Positions 44,993 through 54,256 are shown, counted from the first letter of the stretch. The stretch is DNA of 64,000 nucleotides from an uncultured Verrucomicrobiota bacterium (GCA_949293415.1 CASFDK010000043.1:1-64000); one strand, 5' to 3'. Numbers and translations: made by a program. Notes: generated by a model not told the origin, from the sequence alone.

Positions 44993-47314
44993 ATGGATAC
45001 CCATTCGTCCGCGTTTTTACTGAAAGATTTGGCTATAATCGTGGTCGCTTCGACAGTGTCGATGCGCATATTTTCGGCGTTGAAACTGCCACTTCTGCTC
45101 GGTTTTATAATAGTCGGAATTCTGCTTTCGCCCGTGTTCGGACTGATTTCGTCCGCCGAAAACATTTCCGCTCTCGGAGAGTTGGGCGTGATGTTTATGA
45201 TGTTTTTCGTGGGGATGGAGTTCAACCTCGAGCGGTTGAAAAAGGTCTTCGCCCCGAGTGTCTTGGGCATAGCCTTCCAGATTGCGGCAATGGGCGTGCT
45301 CGGTATGGTCGCGGCGGGGCTGATGGGGCTTTCGAAAATCGACGGAGTATTTTTGGGCGGCGTTTTGGCGATGAGTTCGACAATCGTAATCGTGGAAATT
45401 TTTGCGCAGCGGCGCGATTTGTCGAAACTCTACGCGCAGATTGCGATAGGTATTCTGATTGTCGAGGACATATTTGCGGTGTTTTTGCTCGTCGTCTTGT
45501 CGGGGGTGGGATCGGGCAATCTGCCGAGCGCGATGGAGCTTTTTCGTTCGACGCTTGCCATCCTCAGTTTTATGATAACCATTTTTGTGATAGGCAAGCT
45601 TGTCGTGCCCCGATTCCTGCGCCGATTCGCCGTTTCGGGCAACCGCCAAGAGCTGATAATGGTGATTTTCTGCCTGATTATGGGGCTGGGCGAACTGGCG
45701 GAACTCTCGCATCTTTCGCTGTCGCTCGGAGCGTTTATGGCGGGTTCGATTATCTCGGGTTCTGACGTTTCGCGCAGGGTTGAGCACATCGCCGACCCGT
45801 TCCGCAACTTGTTTGTGGCGTTGTTTTTCGTGTCGGTGGGTACGCAAATAAATCCGCATTTGATAATAGATTTGTGGTTGCCGATTCTGCTGATTTCGTT
45901 CGGGGTAATCGTGTTCCAAACGTTCGCGTGCTTTTGTGGAATCACCCTTGCGGGCGTGCGTTGCCGCGATGCCTACTTGGCGGCGGTAAACAAGGCGCAG
46001 ATAGGCGAATTCAGTTTTGTCATCGCGGGGTTGGGAATTTCGAGCGGCGTTATGAACCCGTCGATTATGGCGATTGCGATGGGCGTTTCGTTTCTGACGG
46101 TGTTCCTCAACCCGCTCGTCGCTTCGCAGTCAGAACGGATTATGTCGGCGGCGCATTCGCTTGCGCCCAAGAAACTTCTCGACCTTCTCGACATATACCG
46201 CCGCACCGTTTCGTCGCTGTCGAAGTCGGCTTCTGGCAATTCGAAGTTTGGCGATTTTCTTCCGAACGTCGGGGCGATTTTAATATATACGCTTCTTTTT
46301 AGCGGCGCGATGTTTACCGCCGCATATCTTGCCCGTGCCGTGAAAAACTCGACTTATCCCGATATGTTTGCAATCGGAATCTGGGTTGCCGCCGCCGCCG
46401 TTTCGATTCCCCTTCTGGCAGGAGTGTTGAAGTCGTCGGGGGCTTGCGCGGCTAAGATTGTCGATGTCGTAGACGCGCGCTATAAACTTGCGGCGGGCGC
46501 GGGCGGCAGGTTGCACGCGTTTTTGCGCAACGTATTTTCCGTGTTCATCTTGGCGGCGTTTGCTGTTGTCTATCTGACGTTTACATTCAACTTTCTGCCA
46601 ATCGACGACGCGGTTGTAATATTTGCGGCGAGCGTCGTCTTGCTTTCGATTTTCTTCAGACGCATATTTTCGAACTTTAGACACTCGATGGAGGGCAGAT
46701 TTGCCTCGGTGCTCAAACGACACCTTGAGAACGCCGAACACAATAGGCGCGAACATCTTATGGATAACATCCGCGCAAGCCGCACTTGGGCGAAAAGCGT
46801 CGCCGAAATCGAAATCGACGAGTTCGCCGAATCGGCGGGCAAGACAGTCGGCGAGCTTGCGATACGCGAGCGCACGGGTGCGGAAATCGCGGCAGTCCGA
46901 CGCGGCGAATTTTCCATTTACGACATCGAAGCCGACACGCGTCTTTATCCCGACGACGTTGTGATTCTGTGCGCTTCCGACAGTCAAATTGCCGAAGCCG
47001 AAAAAATCCTCACCAAACCATCGCAAATCAAGCCCGTTATGGAGGAAAACATTTCGGGAGACGGCAATATGACTCTCGCCGAAGTCTATGTTCCCGACGA
47101 TTCGCTCCTTTGCGGAAAGACCCTAAAAGACGTGGCGATGCCCAAAAAGTACGGAATAAAAGTGATGGGCGTTCTTCATTCGGGCGAGGTCGAGCCGTCG
47201 CAGCCCGATCCCATGCGTCCATTCGCGGGCGGCGACAAAATCCTCTGTATGGGGACGGTTTCGGCTATGTCGAAAATGTCGGGCGAGCTTAAACTTGCAG
47301 CGCACTTGCAGTAG
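44993..47314 (+). CDS. CPA2-type cation/proton antiporter with two RCK_C domains
   Basis: 773 residues from the ATG at 44993; earlier in-frame codons would run back through dtd. A KefB-like 12-helix antiporter core (about 5-390) contains GELGVMFMMFFVGMEFNLERL and ALFFVSVGTQINP. An extra hydrophobic region (about 415-580) of roughly four helices follows. Then there are two TrkA_C/RCK_C ligand domains: TVGELAIRERTGAEIAAVRRGE and LAEVYVPDDSLLCGKTLKDVA (each in part). The NAD-binding TrkA_N domain of KefB/KefC is absent. Probably K+ or Na+/H+ exchange gated by a ligand such as a nucleotide. No clear ribosome-binding site precedes the ATG. Confidence 0.85.
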   Translation: MDTHSSAFLLKDLAIIVVASTVSMRIFSALKLPLLLGFIIVGILLSPVFGLISSAENISALGELGVMFMMFFVGMEFNLERLKKVFAPSVLGIAFQIAAMGVLGMVAAGLMGLSKIDGVFLGGVLAMSSTIVIVEIFAQRRDLSKLYAQIAIGILIVEDIFAVFLLVVLSGVGSGNLPSAMELFRSTLAILSFMITIFVIGKLVVPRFLRRFAVSGNRQELIMVIFCLIMGLGELAELSHLSLSLGAFMAGSIISGSDVSRRVEHIADPFRNLFVALFFVSVGTQINPHLIIDLWLPILLISFGVIVFQTFACFCGITLAGVRCRDAYLAAVNKAQIGEFSFVIAGLGISSGVMNPSIMAIAMGVSFLTVFLNPLVASQSERIMSAAHSLAPKKLLDLLDIYRRTVSSLSKSASGNSKFGDFLPNVGAILIYTLLFSGAMFTAAYLARAVKNSTYPDMFAIGIWVAAAAVSIPLLAGVLKSSGACAAKIVDVVDARYKLAAGAGGRLHAFLRNVFSVFILAAFAVVYLTFTFNFLPIDDAVVIFAASVVLLSIFFRRIFSNFRHSMEGRFASVLKRHLENAEHNRREHLMDNIRASRTWAKSVAEIEIDEFAESAGKTVGELAIRERTGAEIAAVRRGEFSIYDIEADTRLYPDDVVILCASDSQIAEAEKILTKPSQIKPVMEENISGDGNMTLAEVYVPDDSLLCGKTLKDVAMPKKYGIKVMGVLHSGEVEPSQPDPMRPFAGGDKILCMGTVSAMSKMSGELKLAAHLQ

Positions 47315-47349
47315 GTCGGCGCAGCGCGCAACCCGCGCGATATTCGGCG

Positions 47350-47907
47350 TTACGGCGTTTTCTTCGGCGGAAGTGGAGATTTGCTCGGCTCTTTGCATAG
47401 CACGATTTCACCGCATTCGCGCGTTGCCTTCATATCGATAATCCGCTGGTTATCCGATCCCCTAAAACGCAACAAGATGTCTTTGCGCGCTTCGATAAAC
47501 GGTCCGTCGACAAGCACGTCGATTAAAGACAGAAGCTCGTCGGTTGCCCCGCAATAAACCCGCCCGCCGGCGCACATATCGCGGTCGAGCACGCAGCCGG
47601 AGTATGCCCAAATTGTCTTGTCGGGATACGCGCTGCGCACGCGCCTTACAAACGGGAGCAGGTCGCGCTGGTTTTCAGGCTCGAACGGTTCGCCGCCCAA
47701 AATGGTAAGCCCGACAACGTAGTCGGGCTTGAGCAACTGCAAAATGTGCCGTTCGACTTTTTCGTCGAACGGCTTGCCTGCGCGGAAATCCCAAGTTGCG
47801 GGGTTGAAGCAACCTTTGCAGTGGTTGCGGCAACCCGAAACGAAAAGCGAAACACGCACGCCCGTACCGTTTGCGATGTCGAGCGGTTTTATTTCGGAAT
47901 AGTTCAT
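47350..47907 (-). CDS. nrdG: Anaerobic ribonucleotide reductase activating protein
   Basis: Radical SAM protein of 185 residues that makes the glycyl radical on NrdD. The cluster motif is Cys26, Cys30, Cys33 in SGCRNHCKGCFNPATWDF and the SAM motif is LGGEPFEPEN. The gene lies 15 bases after nrdD on the same strand, the standard pair. It converges with the antiporter gene, with only 35 bases between stops. Confidence 0.95.
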   Translation of the reverse strand: MNYSEIKPLDIANGTGVRVSLFVSGCRNHCKGCFNPATWDFRAGKPFDEKVERHILQLLKPDYVVGLTILGGEPFEPENQRDLLPFVRRVRSAYPDKTIWAYSGCVLDRDMCAGGRVYCGATDELLSLIDVLVDGPFIEARKDILLRFRGSDNQRIIDMKATRECGEIVLCKEPSKSPLPPKKTP

Positions 47908-47922
47908 GGCGTGCGCTCCCCC

Positions 47923-50100
47923 TTAGAGGTGCAGAACGCGTTCGCGGATTTCCTGTGTGCGTCCCTGATTCCAGAATTGCGTGCCTATGTATCCGCAGGT
48001 GCGGCGGGCAACGTTCATCTTGGTTTCGTCGGTATTACCGCACTTTGGGCAACGCCAAATGAGCTTGCCGTCTTCGTCCTTTACGATTTCTATCTCGCCG
48101 TCGAAGCCGCATACTTGGCAATAGTCGCTTTTGGTGTTGAGCTCGGCGTACATAATGTTGTCGTAAATATAGCGCATTACAAGCAGAACGGCGGTAATGT
48201 TGTTCTGCATATTCGGCACTTCTACATAGCTGATTGCCCCGCCGGGGGAGAGTGTCTGGAACTTCGATTCGAGCGAAAGCTTGGCGAACGCGTCAATCGG
48301 CTCGGTTACGTGGACGTGGTAGCTGTTTGTGATATAGTTTTTATCGCTTACGCCCTCGACTGTGCCGAAACGGCGTTGGAGTGCCTTTGCAAATTTGTAT
48401 GTCGTGCTCTCGAGGGGAGTTCCGTAAAGCGAGTAGTCGATATTTTCGGCTTTTTTCCACTTGGCGGTGTACTCGTTGAGTTTGCGCATAATTTCAAGCC
48501 CGAGAGCCTCGCCTTCGGGGTCGGTGAGCTTCTTCCTGATGAGCGAGAACACGCATTCCCACAAGCCCGCATAGCCGAGCGAAAGCGTCGAGTAGCCGCC
48601 GTGCAAATACTTGTCGATTTTTTCGCCCTTTTTCAGACGCAGGAGCGCGCCGTGTTGCCAGAGAATCGGGGCTGCGTCGGAAAGCGTGCCCGTCAGTCTT
48701 TCGTGGCGGCACTGGAGGGCGCGGTGGCAAAGTTCCATACGTTCGTCGAATATGCGCCAGAACGCGTCCATATCGCCTTTCGCCGAAAGCCCGATGTCGG
48801 GAAGGTTTACGGTTACAACGCCTTGGTTGAATCTGCCGTAATATTTGGGCCTTCCGTCTTCGTCGATATACGGCGTAAGGAAGCTGCGGCAACCCATACA
48901 GGTATAGCAATGGCCTTCACCGTTTTTGTCTATCTTGTTGCGGAGCATTATCTTCTCCGAAATGTAATCTGGCACGAGGCGCTTTGCTGTACACTTGGCG
49001 GCAAGTTCCGTGAGGTAGTAGTACTTGGAGTCGGGATTGATGTTGTCTTCCTCGAGAACGTAGATGAGCTTGGGGAAGGCGGGTGTGATGTACGTTCCCG
49101 ATTCGTTCTTAACTCCTTGATAACGTTGGTTAAGAACTTCTTCGATGATGATTGCCAAGTCTTCCTTTTCGCGCTCGTTGCGGGCTTCGCCGAGATACAT
49201 AAAGACGGTTACAAAGGGAGCCTGCCCGTTTGTGGTCATCAATGTAACAACTTGGTACTGAATTGTCTGTACGCCGCGCGCAACCTCTTCGCGCACCCGC
49301 TGTTCGAGGATTTTCTCGAGCTTTTCGGGCGCGATGTCTATTCCGACACTCTTGAATTCGTTCTGCAATTCGCCGCGGATTCTTTGGCGCGATACTTCCA
49401 CGAACGGCGCAAGGTGCGTAAGCGTTATGCTCTGACCGCCGTATTGATTGCTCGCAACTTGTGCGATGATTTGCGTTGCAATGTTGCAGGCGGTTGAGAA
49501 AGTTCTGGGGCGGTCAATCATTGTGCCCGAAATGACCGTGCCGTTCTGGAGCATATCCTCGAGGTTAACGAGGTCGCAGTTGTGCATATGCTGCGCGAAG
49601 TAGTCCATATCGTGGAAATGGATGATACCCTCGTTGTGTGCCGATACGATTTCTTCGGGCAGCAGGATGCGCGATGCGATGTCTTTCGAGACTTCGCCCG
49701 CCATATAGTCGCGCTGTACGCTGTTGATGGTCGGGTTCTTGTTCGAATTTTCCTGTTTGATGTCTTCGTTGTTGCACTCGATTAGTGTGAGAATCTGCTT
49801 GTCGGTGGTGTTTGCGCGTCGGACGAGGCTTCTGACGTAGCGGTAGGTGATGTATTTTTTCGCCACTTCGAACGCGCCCGCTTTCATAATTTGCGTTTCG
49901 ACAATATCCTGAATTTCTTCAACCGTCAACGCCCTGTCGCGCGCCGCGCACACGCTTTCGACGAAGTTTGCAATCGAGCGGATTTGTTCCGATGTCAACG
50001 CCCGCGTGAAATCGACAGTCTGGTTGGCTTTTGATACGGCGTTTACTATCTTTTCGGCATCGAACACCGCTTCAGCGCCGCTTCTTTTTAAAATTTTCAT
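47923..50100 (-). CDS. nrdD: Anaerobic (class III) ribonucleoside-triphosphate reductase
   Basis: Makes deoxyribonucleoside triphosphates without oxygen. 725 residues. The N-terminal ATP-cone is at about 1-95 (MKILKRSGAEAVFDAEKIVNAV, in part). The catalytic barrel contains HMHNCDLVNLEDMLQNG. The C-terminal zinc module CQVCGFDG...CPKCG is followed by the glycyl radical loop RRTCGYIG with Gly703. Its presence fits an anaerobe. A long leader of about 245 bases may carry regulatory repeats. Confidence 0.97.
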   Translation of the reverse strand: MKILKRSGAEAVFDAEKIVNAVSKANQTVDFTRALTSEQIRSIANFVESVCAARDRALTVEEIQDIVETQIMKAGAFEVAKKYITYRYVRSLVRRANTTDKQILTLIECNNEDIKQENSNKNPTINSVQRDYMAGEVSKDIASRILLPEEIVSAHNEGIIHFHDMDYFAQHMHNCDLVNLEDMLQNGTVISGTMIDRPRTFSTACNIATQIIAQVASNQYGGQSITLTHLAPFVEVSRQRIRGELQNEFKSVGIDIAPEKLEKILEQRVREEVARGVQTIQYQVVTLMTTNGQAPFVTVFMYLGEARNEREKEDLAIIIEEVLNQRYQGVKNESGTYITPAFPKLIYVLEEDNINPDSKYYYLTELAAKCTAKRLVPDYISEKIMLRNKIDKNGEGHCYTCMGCRSFLTPYIDEDGRPKYYGRFNQGVVTVNLPDIGLSAKGDMDAFWRIFDERMELCHRALQCRHERLTGTLSDAAPILWQHGALLRLKKGEKIDKYLHGGYSTLSLGYAGLWECVFSLIRKKLTDPEGEALGLEIMRKLNEYTAKWKKAENIDYSLYGTPLESTTYKFAKALQRRFGTVEGVSDKNYITNSYHVHVTEPIDAFAKLSLESKFQTLSPGGAISYVEVPNMQNNITAVLLVMRYIYDNIMYAELNTKSDYCQVCGFDGEIEIVKDEDGKLIWRCPKCGNTDETKMNVARRTCGYIGTQFWNQGRTQEIRERVLHL

Positions 50101-50276
50101 AACTTCCTTTTCCTATTGTGAGTTAAAACAAAACTGAAACGAACCCAGCCGATTTCCCGTCAGCAAAATCCGCACATATGCAACCCTCAGAATCTTTCCT
50201 TATGTGAAAACCCGAATTTATCCGCTTTTCGTTCGGATTCCGTCGGCGTTTTCGGAGAAAATTCCGCAGATTTTAG

Positions 50277-50306
50277 TTGTTGTAGTAATGGGTCTTTGTT
50301 GTAGTA
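50277..50306 (-). repeat. Pair of 11-bp direct repeats in the nrdD leader
   Basis: TTGTTGTAGTA occurs at 50277-50287 and 50296-50306 (plus strand), exactly 19 bases apart, nearly two helical turns. They lie 177-206 bases upstream of nrdD. They do not match the NrdR box. A GCCG / CGGC hairpin sits just beyond at about 50309-50330. Possible operator or RNA-level site. Confidence 0.5.
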
Positions 50307-50350
50307 GTTTTGCCGCGTGTATTCGGCAGCTATATTTTTTATTGAAGACG

Positions 50351-50378
50351 ATAAAACGCCTTTTACTTGCCGAATCAA
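50351..50378 (-). promoter_or_regulatory. Candidate nrdD promoter
   Basis: On the minus strand TTGATT, 16-bp spacer, TTTTAT. It would start transcription about 245 bases before nrdD. The consensus match is moderate and other A/T-rich hexamers are nearby. Confidence 0.3.
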
Positions 50379-50447
50379 GAGTTTTTTTAAATGTTTTACA
50401 ATATAATGGCAATCAGTATGTTAAATTTCCCATTTGAACATTCCAAT

Positions 50448-50522
50448 CCGGCGTTCCCTCGGGCCTTCCGAACTTCCCGAAACTACGGGGAAATGCGCGG
50501 TTTTGCATTCCCGAAACGCCGG
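50448..50522. ncRNA. Unclassified multi-stem structured region between thiE and nrdD
   Basis: A closing stem CCGGCGTT (50448-50455) / AACGCCGG (50515-50522) encloses a hairpin GGGGAAATGC...GCATTCCC (50487-50512) and a weak CGGG/CCCG stem (50460-50479). This makes a small three-way junction of 75 bases. It does not match the SRP RNA core, a TPP riboswitch or tmRNA, and no T run follows on either strand. With the leader of nrdD it fills the 466-base gap 50101-50566, in which no credible gene was seen. Confidence 0.35.
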
Positions 50523-50566
50523 TATTTTGGGCTTTGCGCGGGCTTTGAACGACCCGTTTTTTTCCG

Positions 50567-51235
50567 TTATCGCACCGACAAAAATTCGCGCTCGAGATCT
50601 TTTACCGCCTGCGCGGTATCGGATGCGAGGAGAACATCGGAAACCGCAACGATTCTTTTCGCGCCCGCAAGGCGCACTTTTGCCGCCGTACGCATATTTA
50701 CGCCGCCGATTGCAAACCACGGCAACTTAGGCGAATATGCAGCGACCTGCCCGACGAGTTCAAGCCCGACGGGCTTGCGCCCCGGTTTTGTATTCGTGGC
50801 GTAGACGGGACCCACTGCGAAATAGTCGAGCACATCGCCGAGCGCGTCCGCCGCCGTCGCCTGCTCGAAGGAGTGTGTAGAAAGTCCCAGAACCCTGTTC
50901 TTGCCTATGATATTGCGGGCTTGACGCGGCGGCATATCGTCCTGTCCGACGTGCAGCCCCGCGTTCGGAATAATCGAGCAGATTTCCGCGGCGAGTTCGG
51001 GCGAATCGTTAATTATAAAATAGGGCGCGTTAGGTTTTTTGAAAATGGGCAGAAGTTCGAACGCCATTTCGCGGCGCTCGGCTTCGTCCTGTTCTTTTGC
51101 GCGAAGCTGTATGATTTTCACTCCAGCCGCGGCGAGTTGTTCGCACTTCGAAAAAAGGTTGTCGCGCGGAACGTAGCCCGTGTCTACAATACCGTAGAAC
51201 ACGGTGTTGCGCAGTAATTCAGACAATTCCGCCAT
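50567..51235 (-). CDS. thiE: Thiamine-phosphate synthase
   Basis: Couples the pyrimidine and thiazole halves of thiamine. 222-residue TIM barrel. Motifs are GVKIIQLRAKEQDEAE, YFIINDSPELA, GLHVGQDDMP, LGLSTHSFEQ, YFAVGPVYATNTKP and WFAIGGVN. No other thi gene is in the window. Its ATG overlaps the stop of the AmaP-like gene by one base (TAATG), so it is the last gene of a ubiA-ubiX-ubiD-amaP-thiE unit. Confidence 0.95.
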   Translation of the reverse strand: MAELSELLRNTVFYGIVDTGYVPRDNLFSKCEQLAAAGVKIIQLRAKEQDEAERREMAFELLPIFKKPNAPYFIINDSPELAAEICSIIPNAGLHVGQDDMPPRQARNIIGKNRVLGLSTHSFEQATAADALGDVLDYFAVGPVYATNTKPGRKPVGLELVGQVAAYSPKLPWFAIGGVNMRTAAKVRLAGAKRIVAVSDVLLASDTAQAVKDLEREFLSVR

Positions 51236-51822
51236 TACTTTTCTTCCGCTTCCTTTTTGATGTCGTCACCCGAATTGAAAACGGTGTCGTCGGAAAGGAT
51301 TACGTCGTCCTCCTTGTAGTCGGGGGCGGGAGGCAGAAACTTTGTCGCAGGCTTGTAGATAAGCCCTTTGAAGCCCGTGATGCGCACATCGATTCTGCCG
51401 AGTTTTTCCACGCCCAGATGTTCGCGGAACGCCGTAGTCAACGCGGTTTGGACTTCGCTTGTTGCATCGGTGAGCTTTTGCCCCGATTCGAGCTTCAGCG
51501 AGACATTCATACAGAGCTTTCCCCTGCGTGTGTAGATTTTTACGTCGGGGCGGTTGAGCGCGCCGAGGCTGTAGCACACGCTTTGCACAAGTTCGTCGAG
51601 AGCCTTGCGCGAAACTTCGACTACTCCCGCGCGGTTGTCGAAAAGCTTTATCGGCTTGCGGGATTTTTTGATTTTTCTGACCGCCAAGAGCAATGCGAAA
51701 GCCAGCGCGGCAGCGCCGAGCATTTCGGGGGCATGGGGCTGCGCCCAAGCCGTTTTTACAAGTTCCACCGCGCGATTGAGCCAATCGGCAAGTGTTTTAA
51801 TGTAGACGTCGATATTGTCCAT
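51235..51822 (-). CDS. AmaP/Asp23-related membrane-anchored protein
   Basis: 195 residues from the ATG at 51822, which has a GGA ribosome-binding site; a TTG ten codons upstream is the alternative. One membrane helix near the N-terminus (GAAALAFALLLAV) is followed by a basic stretch. The cytoplasmic domain resembles the alkaline-shock Asp23/AmaP families (VVEVSRKALDELVQSVCYSL, then SLKLESGQKLTDATSEVQTAL and LGRIDVRITGFKG, each in part). The function in Gram-negative bacteria is unclear; envelope stress is the usual guess. Co-transcribed with ubiD and thiE. Confidence 0.65.
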   Translation of the reverse strand: MDNIDVYIKTLADWLNRAVELVKTAWAQPHAPEMLGAAALAFALLLAVRKIKKSRKPIKLFDNRAGVVEVSRKALDELVQSVCYSLGALNRPDVKIYTRRGKLCMNVSLKLESGQKLTDATSEVQTALTTAFREHLGVEKLGRIDVRITGFKGLIYKPATKFLPPAPDYKEDDVILSDDTVFNSGDDIKKEAEEK

Positions 51823-51877
51823 TGCGATGTTTCCGTAAGTGTTGGTATTCAAGTTGGCGGTATAATTTTTTCAAGTA

Positions 51878-53668
51878 TTATTTGTCGAACGAGAGGTCGT
51901 CGGGCCACTCGCGCGGGTAGCCGTCGGCGGCGTTTTTTCTGCACGCGTCTACGAGGCACAGGCTGTTGCCGACAATCATTATATCGCGCGAAGGGTCGGT
52001 ATTGTTAAAGATTTTCCAGAGTATTTTGGAATTGTTTTCTATGTCCACGTCCGAATCGAAGAGGGCGGTTGCGCGGAAAAATTCGGCGAACTTTCCGCAG
52101 TTTCCGATTTTTTCGAGGATGTCGCGCCCGCACGAATTTTCCTTGTCTATGGCGATTGCGCAGAAGCCGTTCCGCGCCGACATCCGCGAAAACTGCGGAA
52201 CTTCCGACTTCAGAAAACTTTCGATTTCGGCAATGTCCGATTCCGTCGGCGCGGATGGTTTTCGCACATTGCGCTTTGTTTCGCCGTCCATTTCGTCCGT
52301 CAGATCGATTGCGATTTTCGAGCCCTGAAGCGGGCGCGGCGCAGAGTGGTCGAGCGCGTCAAGCACCCCTTCCGAAAGGAAAACGTCGCGTTCGGGGTCG
52401 AAGGAGTCGAGAAACTTCCGCCAGACTTTCGACAAGTCCGAGGGGTCGTCGCCGCCGTCCACCGCGACGACCGCCTTGCAGAAGCTCATCTGTCCCTGTC
52501 CCCACACGCCCGCGGCGAGCTTCTTTGCGTGCGACGGAAATTCCTTGTCGAGCGCGACAACCGTGATATTGTGGAACACGCCCTCCCACGGCAGAAAATA
52601 GTCGCGGATTTCGGGGATTACGGTGCGTAGCATAGGCAGGAAAATGCGCTCCGTCGCCTTCGCCATATAGCAGTCCTCCATCGGCGGCGGCCCGACGAGC
52701 GTGGCGCAGTAAACGGGCTTTTCCTTGCGCGTTATCGCCGTCAAATGGAATACGGGGTACATATCGGCGGGCGAGTAGTAGCCCGTGTGGTCGCCGAAAG
52801 GCCCTTCGAGCCTGCGCTCGTCGCAGTCCACGTAGCCTTCGAGCACGAACTCGGCATCGGCGGGCACTTCCATATCGACCGTGATGCACTTTGCCGTCGG
52901 CACGCCTTTTTTGCGGAAGAACCCCGCAAGAAGAAGCTCGTCGATTCCGCGCGGCATCGGGGCTGTAGCCGCGTAAATCGTGGCGGGGTCCGCGCCTATG
53001 GCAACCGCCACGGGCATACGTCTTTTCTCCTTTGCGTACTCCCTGAAAAAATGCGAGCCGTCTTTGTGGATGTGCCAGTGCATGCCAGTCGTTTTTTCGT
53101 CGAAAATTTGCAACCTGTACATTCCGAGATTGCGCTTTTTGCCGTCGGGCGACTTCGTGAAAACGAGCGGCAGCGTAACGAATCTGCCGCCGTCGTGCGG
53201 CCAGCATTTTAGCACGGGAATTTCCGAAAGGTCGATGTCCTTGCCCGTTTTAACGACCTCCTGACACGGGGCTTTCCCGCGGATTTTTTTCGGCATAATG
53301 CGCGCAAGAGGCAGGATTTTCTTCGCCAAGTCGAGGAAGTCTCCGAAAGTTTTCGGCGGATTCGCCTCTGTCAGAGCCGCGATTTCCGCGCCCGACTTCG
53401 CCAAGCTTTCCACGCCCAACGCCATCGACATGCGTCTGTCGCTGCCGAATAAATTCACCGCCACGGGAAAAGTTTTGCGCCCGTTATCGACCACGTTTTC
53501 GAAGAGCAACGCCTTGCCGCCATTCGGTTTTTTGGACTCGGCGTCGGCGTATTTCGAGATTTCGATGACCGGCGAGACCGCTTCCTTTATACGCACGAGT
53601 TCTCCCGAAGCTTCGAGCGCGCCGATAAATTCGCCTATGTTTTTGTAGGATTTTTTCACAGACCCCAT
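51878..53668 (-). CDS. ubiD: UbiD-family prenylated-FMN decarboxylase
   Basis: 596 residues from the ATG at 53668 (MGSVKKSYKNIGEFIGALE). Removes the carboxyl group of an aromatic acid using prenylated FMN made by UbiX. Visible motifs are GMYRLQIFDEKTTGMHWHIH (in part), EGPFGDHTGYYSP with the catalytic Glu-Arg network and PPMEDCYMAKATERIFLP. It overlaps ubiX by 13 bases and follows ubiA. The trio UbiA, UbiX, UbiD fits quinone ring prenylation and decarboxylation, most likely menaquinone by the futalosine route (MqnP, MqnL/MqnM) in an anaerobe. The route is inference. Confidence 0.9.
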   Translation of the reverse strand: MGSVKKSYKNIGEFIGALEASGELVRIKEAVSPVIEISKYADAESKKPNGGKALLFENVVDNGRKTFPVAVNLFGSDRRMSMALGVESLAKSGAEIAALTEANPPKTFGDFLDLAKKILPLARIMPKKIRGKAPCQEVVKTGKDIDLSEIPVLKCWPHDGGRFVTLPLVFTKSPDGKKRNLGMYRLQIFDEKTTGMHWHIHKDGSHFFREYAKEKRRMPVAVAIGADPATIYAATAPMPRGIDELLLAGFFRKKGVPTAKCITVDMEVPADAEFVLEGYVDCDERRLEGPFGDHTGYYSPADMYPVFHLTAITRKEKPVYCATLVGPPPMEDCYMAKATERIFLPMLRTVIPEIRDYFLPWEGVFHNITVVALDKEFPSHAKKLAAGVWGQGQMSFCKAVVAVDGGDDPSDLSKVWRKFLDSFDPERDVFLSEGVLDALDHSAPRPLQGSKIAIDLTDEMDGETKRNVRKPSAPTESDIAEIESFLKSEVPQFSRMSARNGFCAIAIDKENSCGRDILEKIGNCGKFAEFFRATALFDSDVDIENNSKILWKIFNNTDPSRDIMIVGNSLCLVDACRKNAADGYPREWPDDLSFDK

Positions 53669-54255
53669 TCCTTTATGATATTCTGTTCGAAGCCCATCGA
53701 CTGCGCGATGCGCGCCGCAACGGTGTCCGCCGCATCGCGGACGGTTTTCGGTTTGTTGTAGAACGAAAGCGCGGGCGGCAGTATAACCGCGCCCGCAAGG
53801 CAGAGCGTTTCCATATTCCTGATGTGCGTCAGGGCGAGCGGAGTCTCGCGCGGGCACACAACAAGCCGCCGGCGTTCCTTTAGCGCAACTTCGGCGGCGC
53901 GCACGATCAGGTTGTCGGCAATGCCGTTTGCGATTTTCCCGAGCGTCTTCATCGAGCACGGGGCTACCGCCATCGCGTCGAAACGGAACGATCCGCTCGC
54001 GGGCGGGGCGAGAAAATCGTCTTCGCCGAAAAACCGCACAGCGTCGACCGCCGCGGAATCAAACATTGCAAGCGCGGATTCGGCATCCGCCGCGCCGTCG
54101 ATTTCGGACGGAATTATCTTTGCGGCGGCGTCGCTTACAACGCAGTAAATTTCCGCCCCATTTTTTGCAAGTATCGCGAGCAGGCTTATTCCGATCGTCG
54201 CCCCCGACGCTCCCGTTATCGCGACAACCGCGCGTCTTTTTTCTCCGCTTGCCAT
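53656..54255 (-). CDS. ubiX: Flavin prenyltransferase UbiX
   Basis: Makes prenylated FMN for UbiD. 199 residues. VAITGASGATIGISLL forms the FMN/phosphate-binding start. MAVAPCSMKTLGKIANGIADNL (in part) and the RRRLVVCPRETPLALTHIRNM stretch are typical. It lies one base after the ubiA stop and overlaps ubiD by 13 bases. Confidence 0.96.
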   Translation of the reverse strand: MASGEKRRAVVAITGASGATIGISLLAILAKNGAEIYCVVSDAAAKIIPSEIDGAADAESALAMFDSAAVDAVRFFGEDDFLAPPASGSFRFDAMAVAPCSMKTLGKIANGIADNLIVRAAEVALKERRRLVVCPRETPLALTHIRNMETLCLAGAVILPPALSFYNKPKTVRDAADTVAARIAQSMGFEQNIIKEWGL

Positions 54256-54256
54256 A

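Noticed and set aside
47746..49497. A 583-codon plus-strand open frame opposite nrdD and nrdG
   Set aside because: The minus strand encodes complete NrdD and NrdG with all motifs; the antisense frame is a by-product of codon bias.
50187..50378. Small minus-strand gene of 63 codons in the nrdD leader
   Set aside because: No ribosome-binding site or family similarity; it covers the direct repeats and a candidate promoter, so a leader is more likely.
50101..50566. TPP riboswitch linked to thiE
   Set aside because: The gap is downstream of thiE, and no CTGAGA-type thi-box pattern was seen on either strand.
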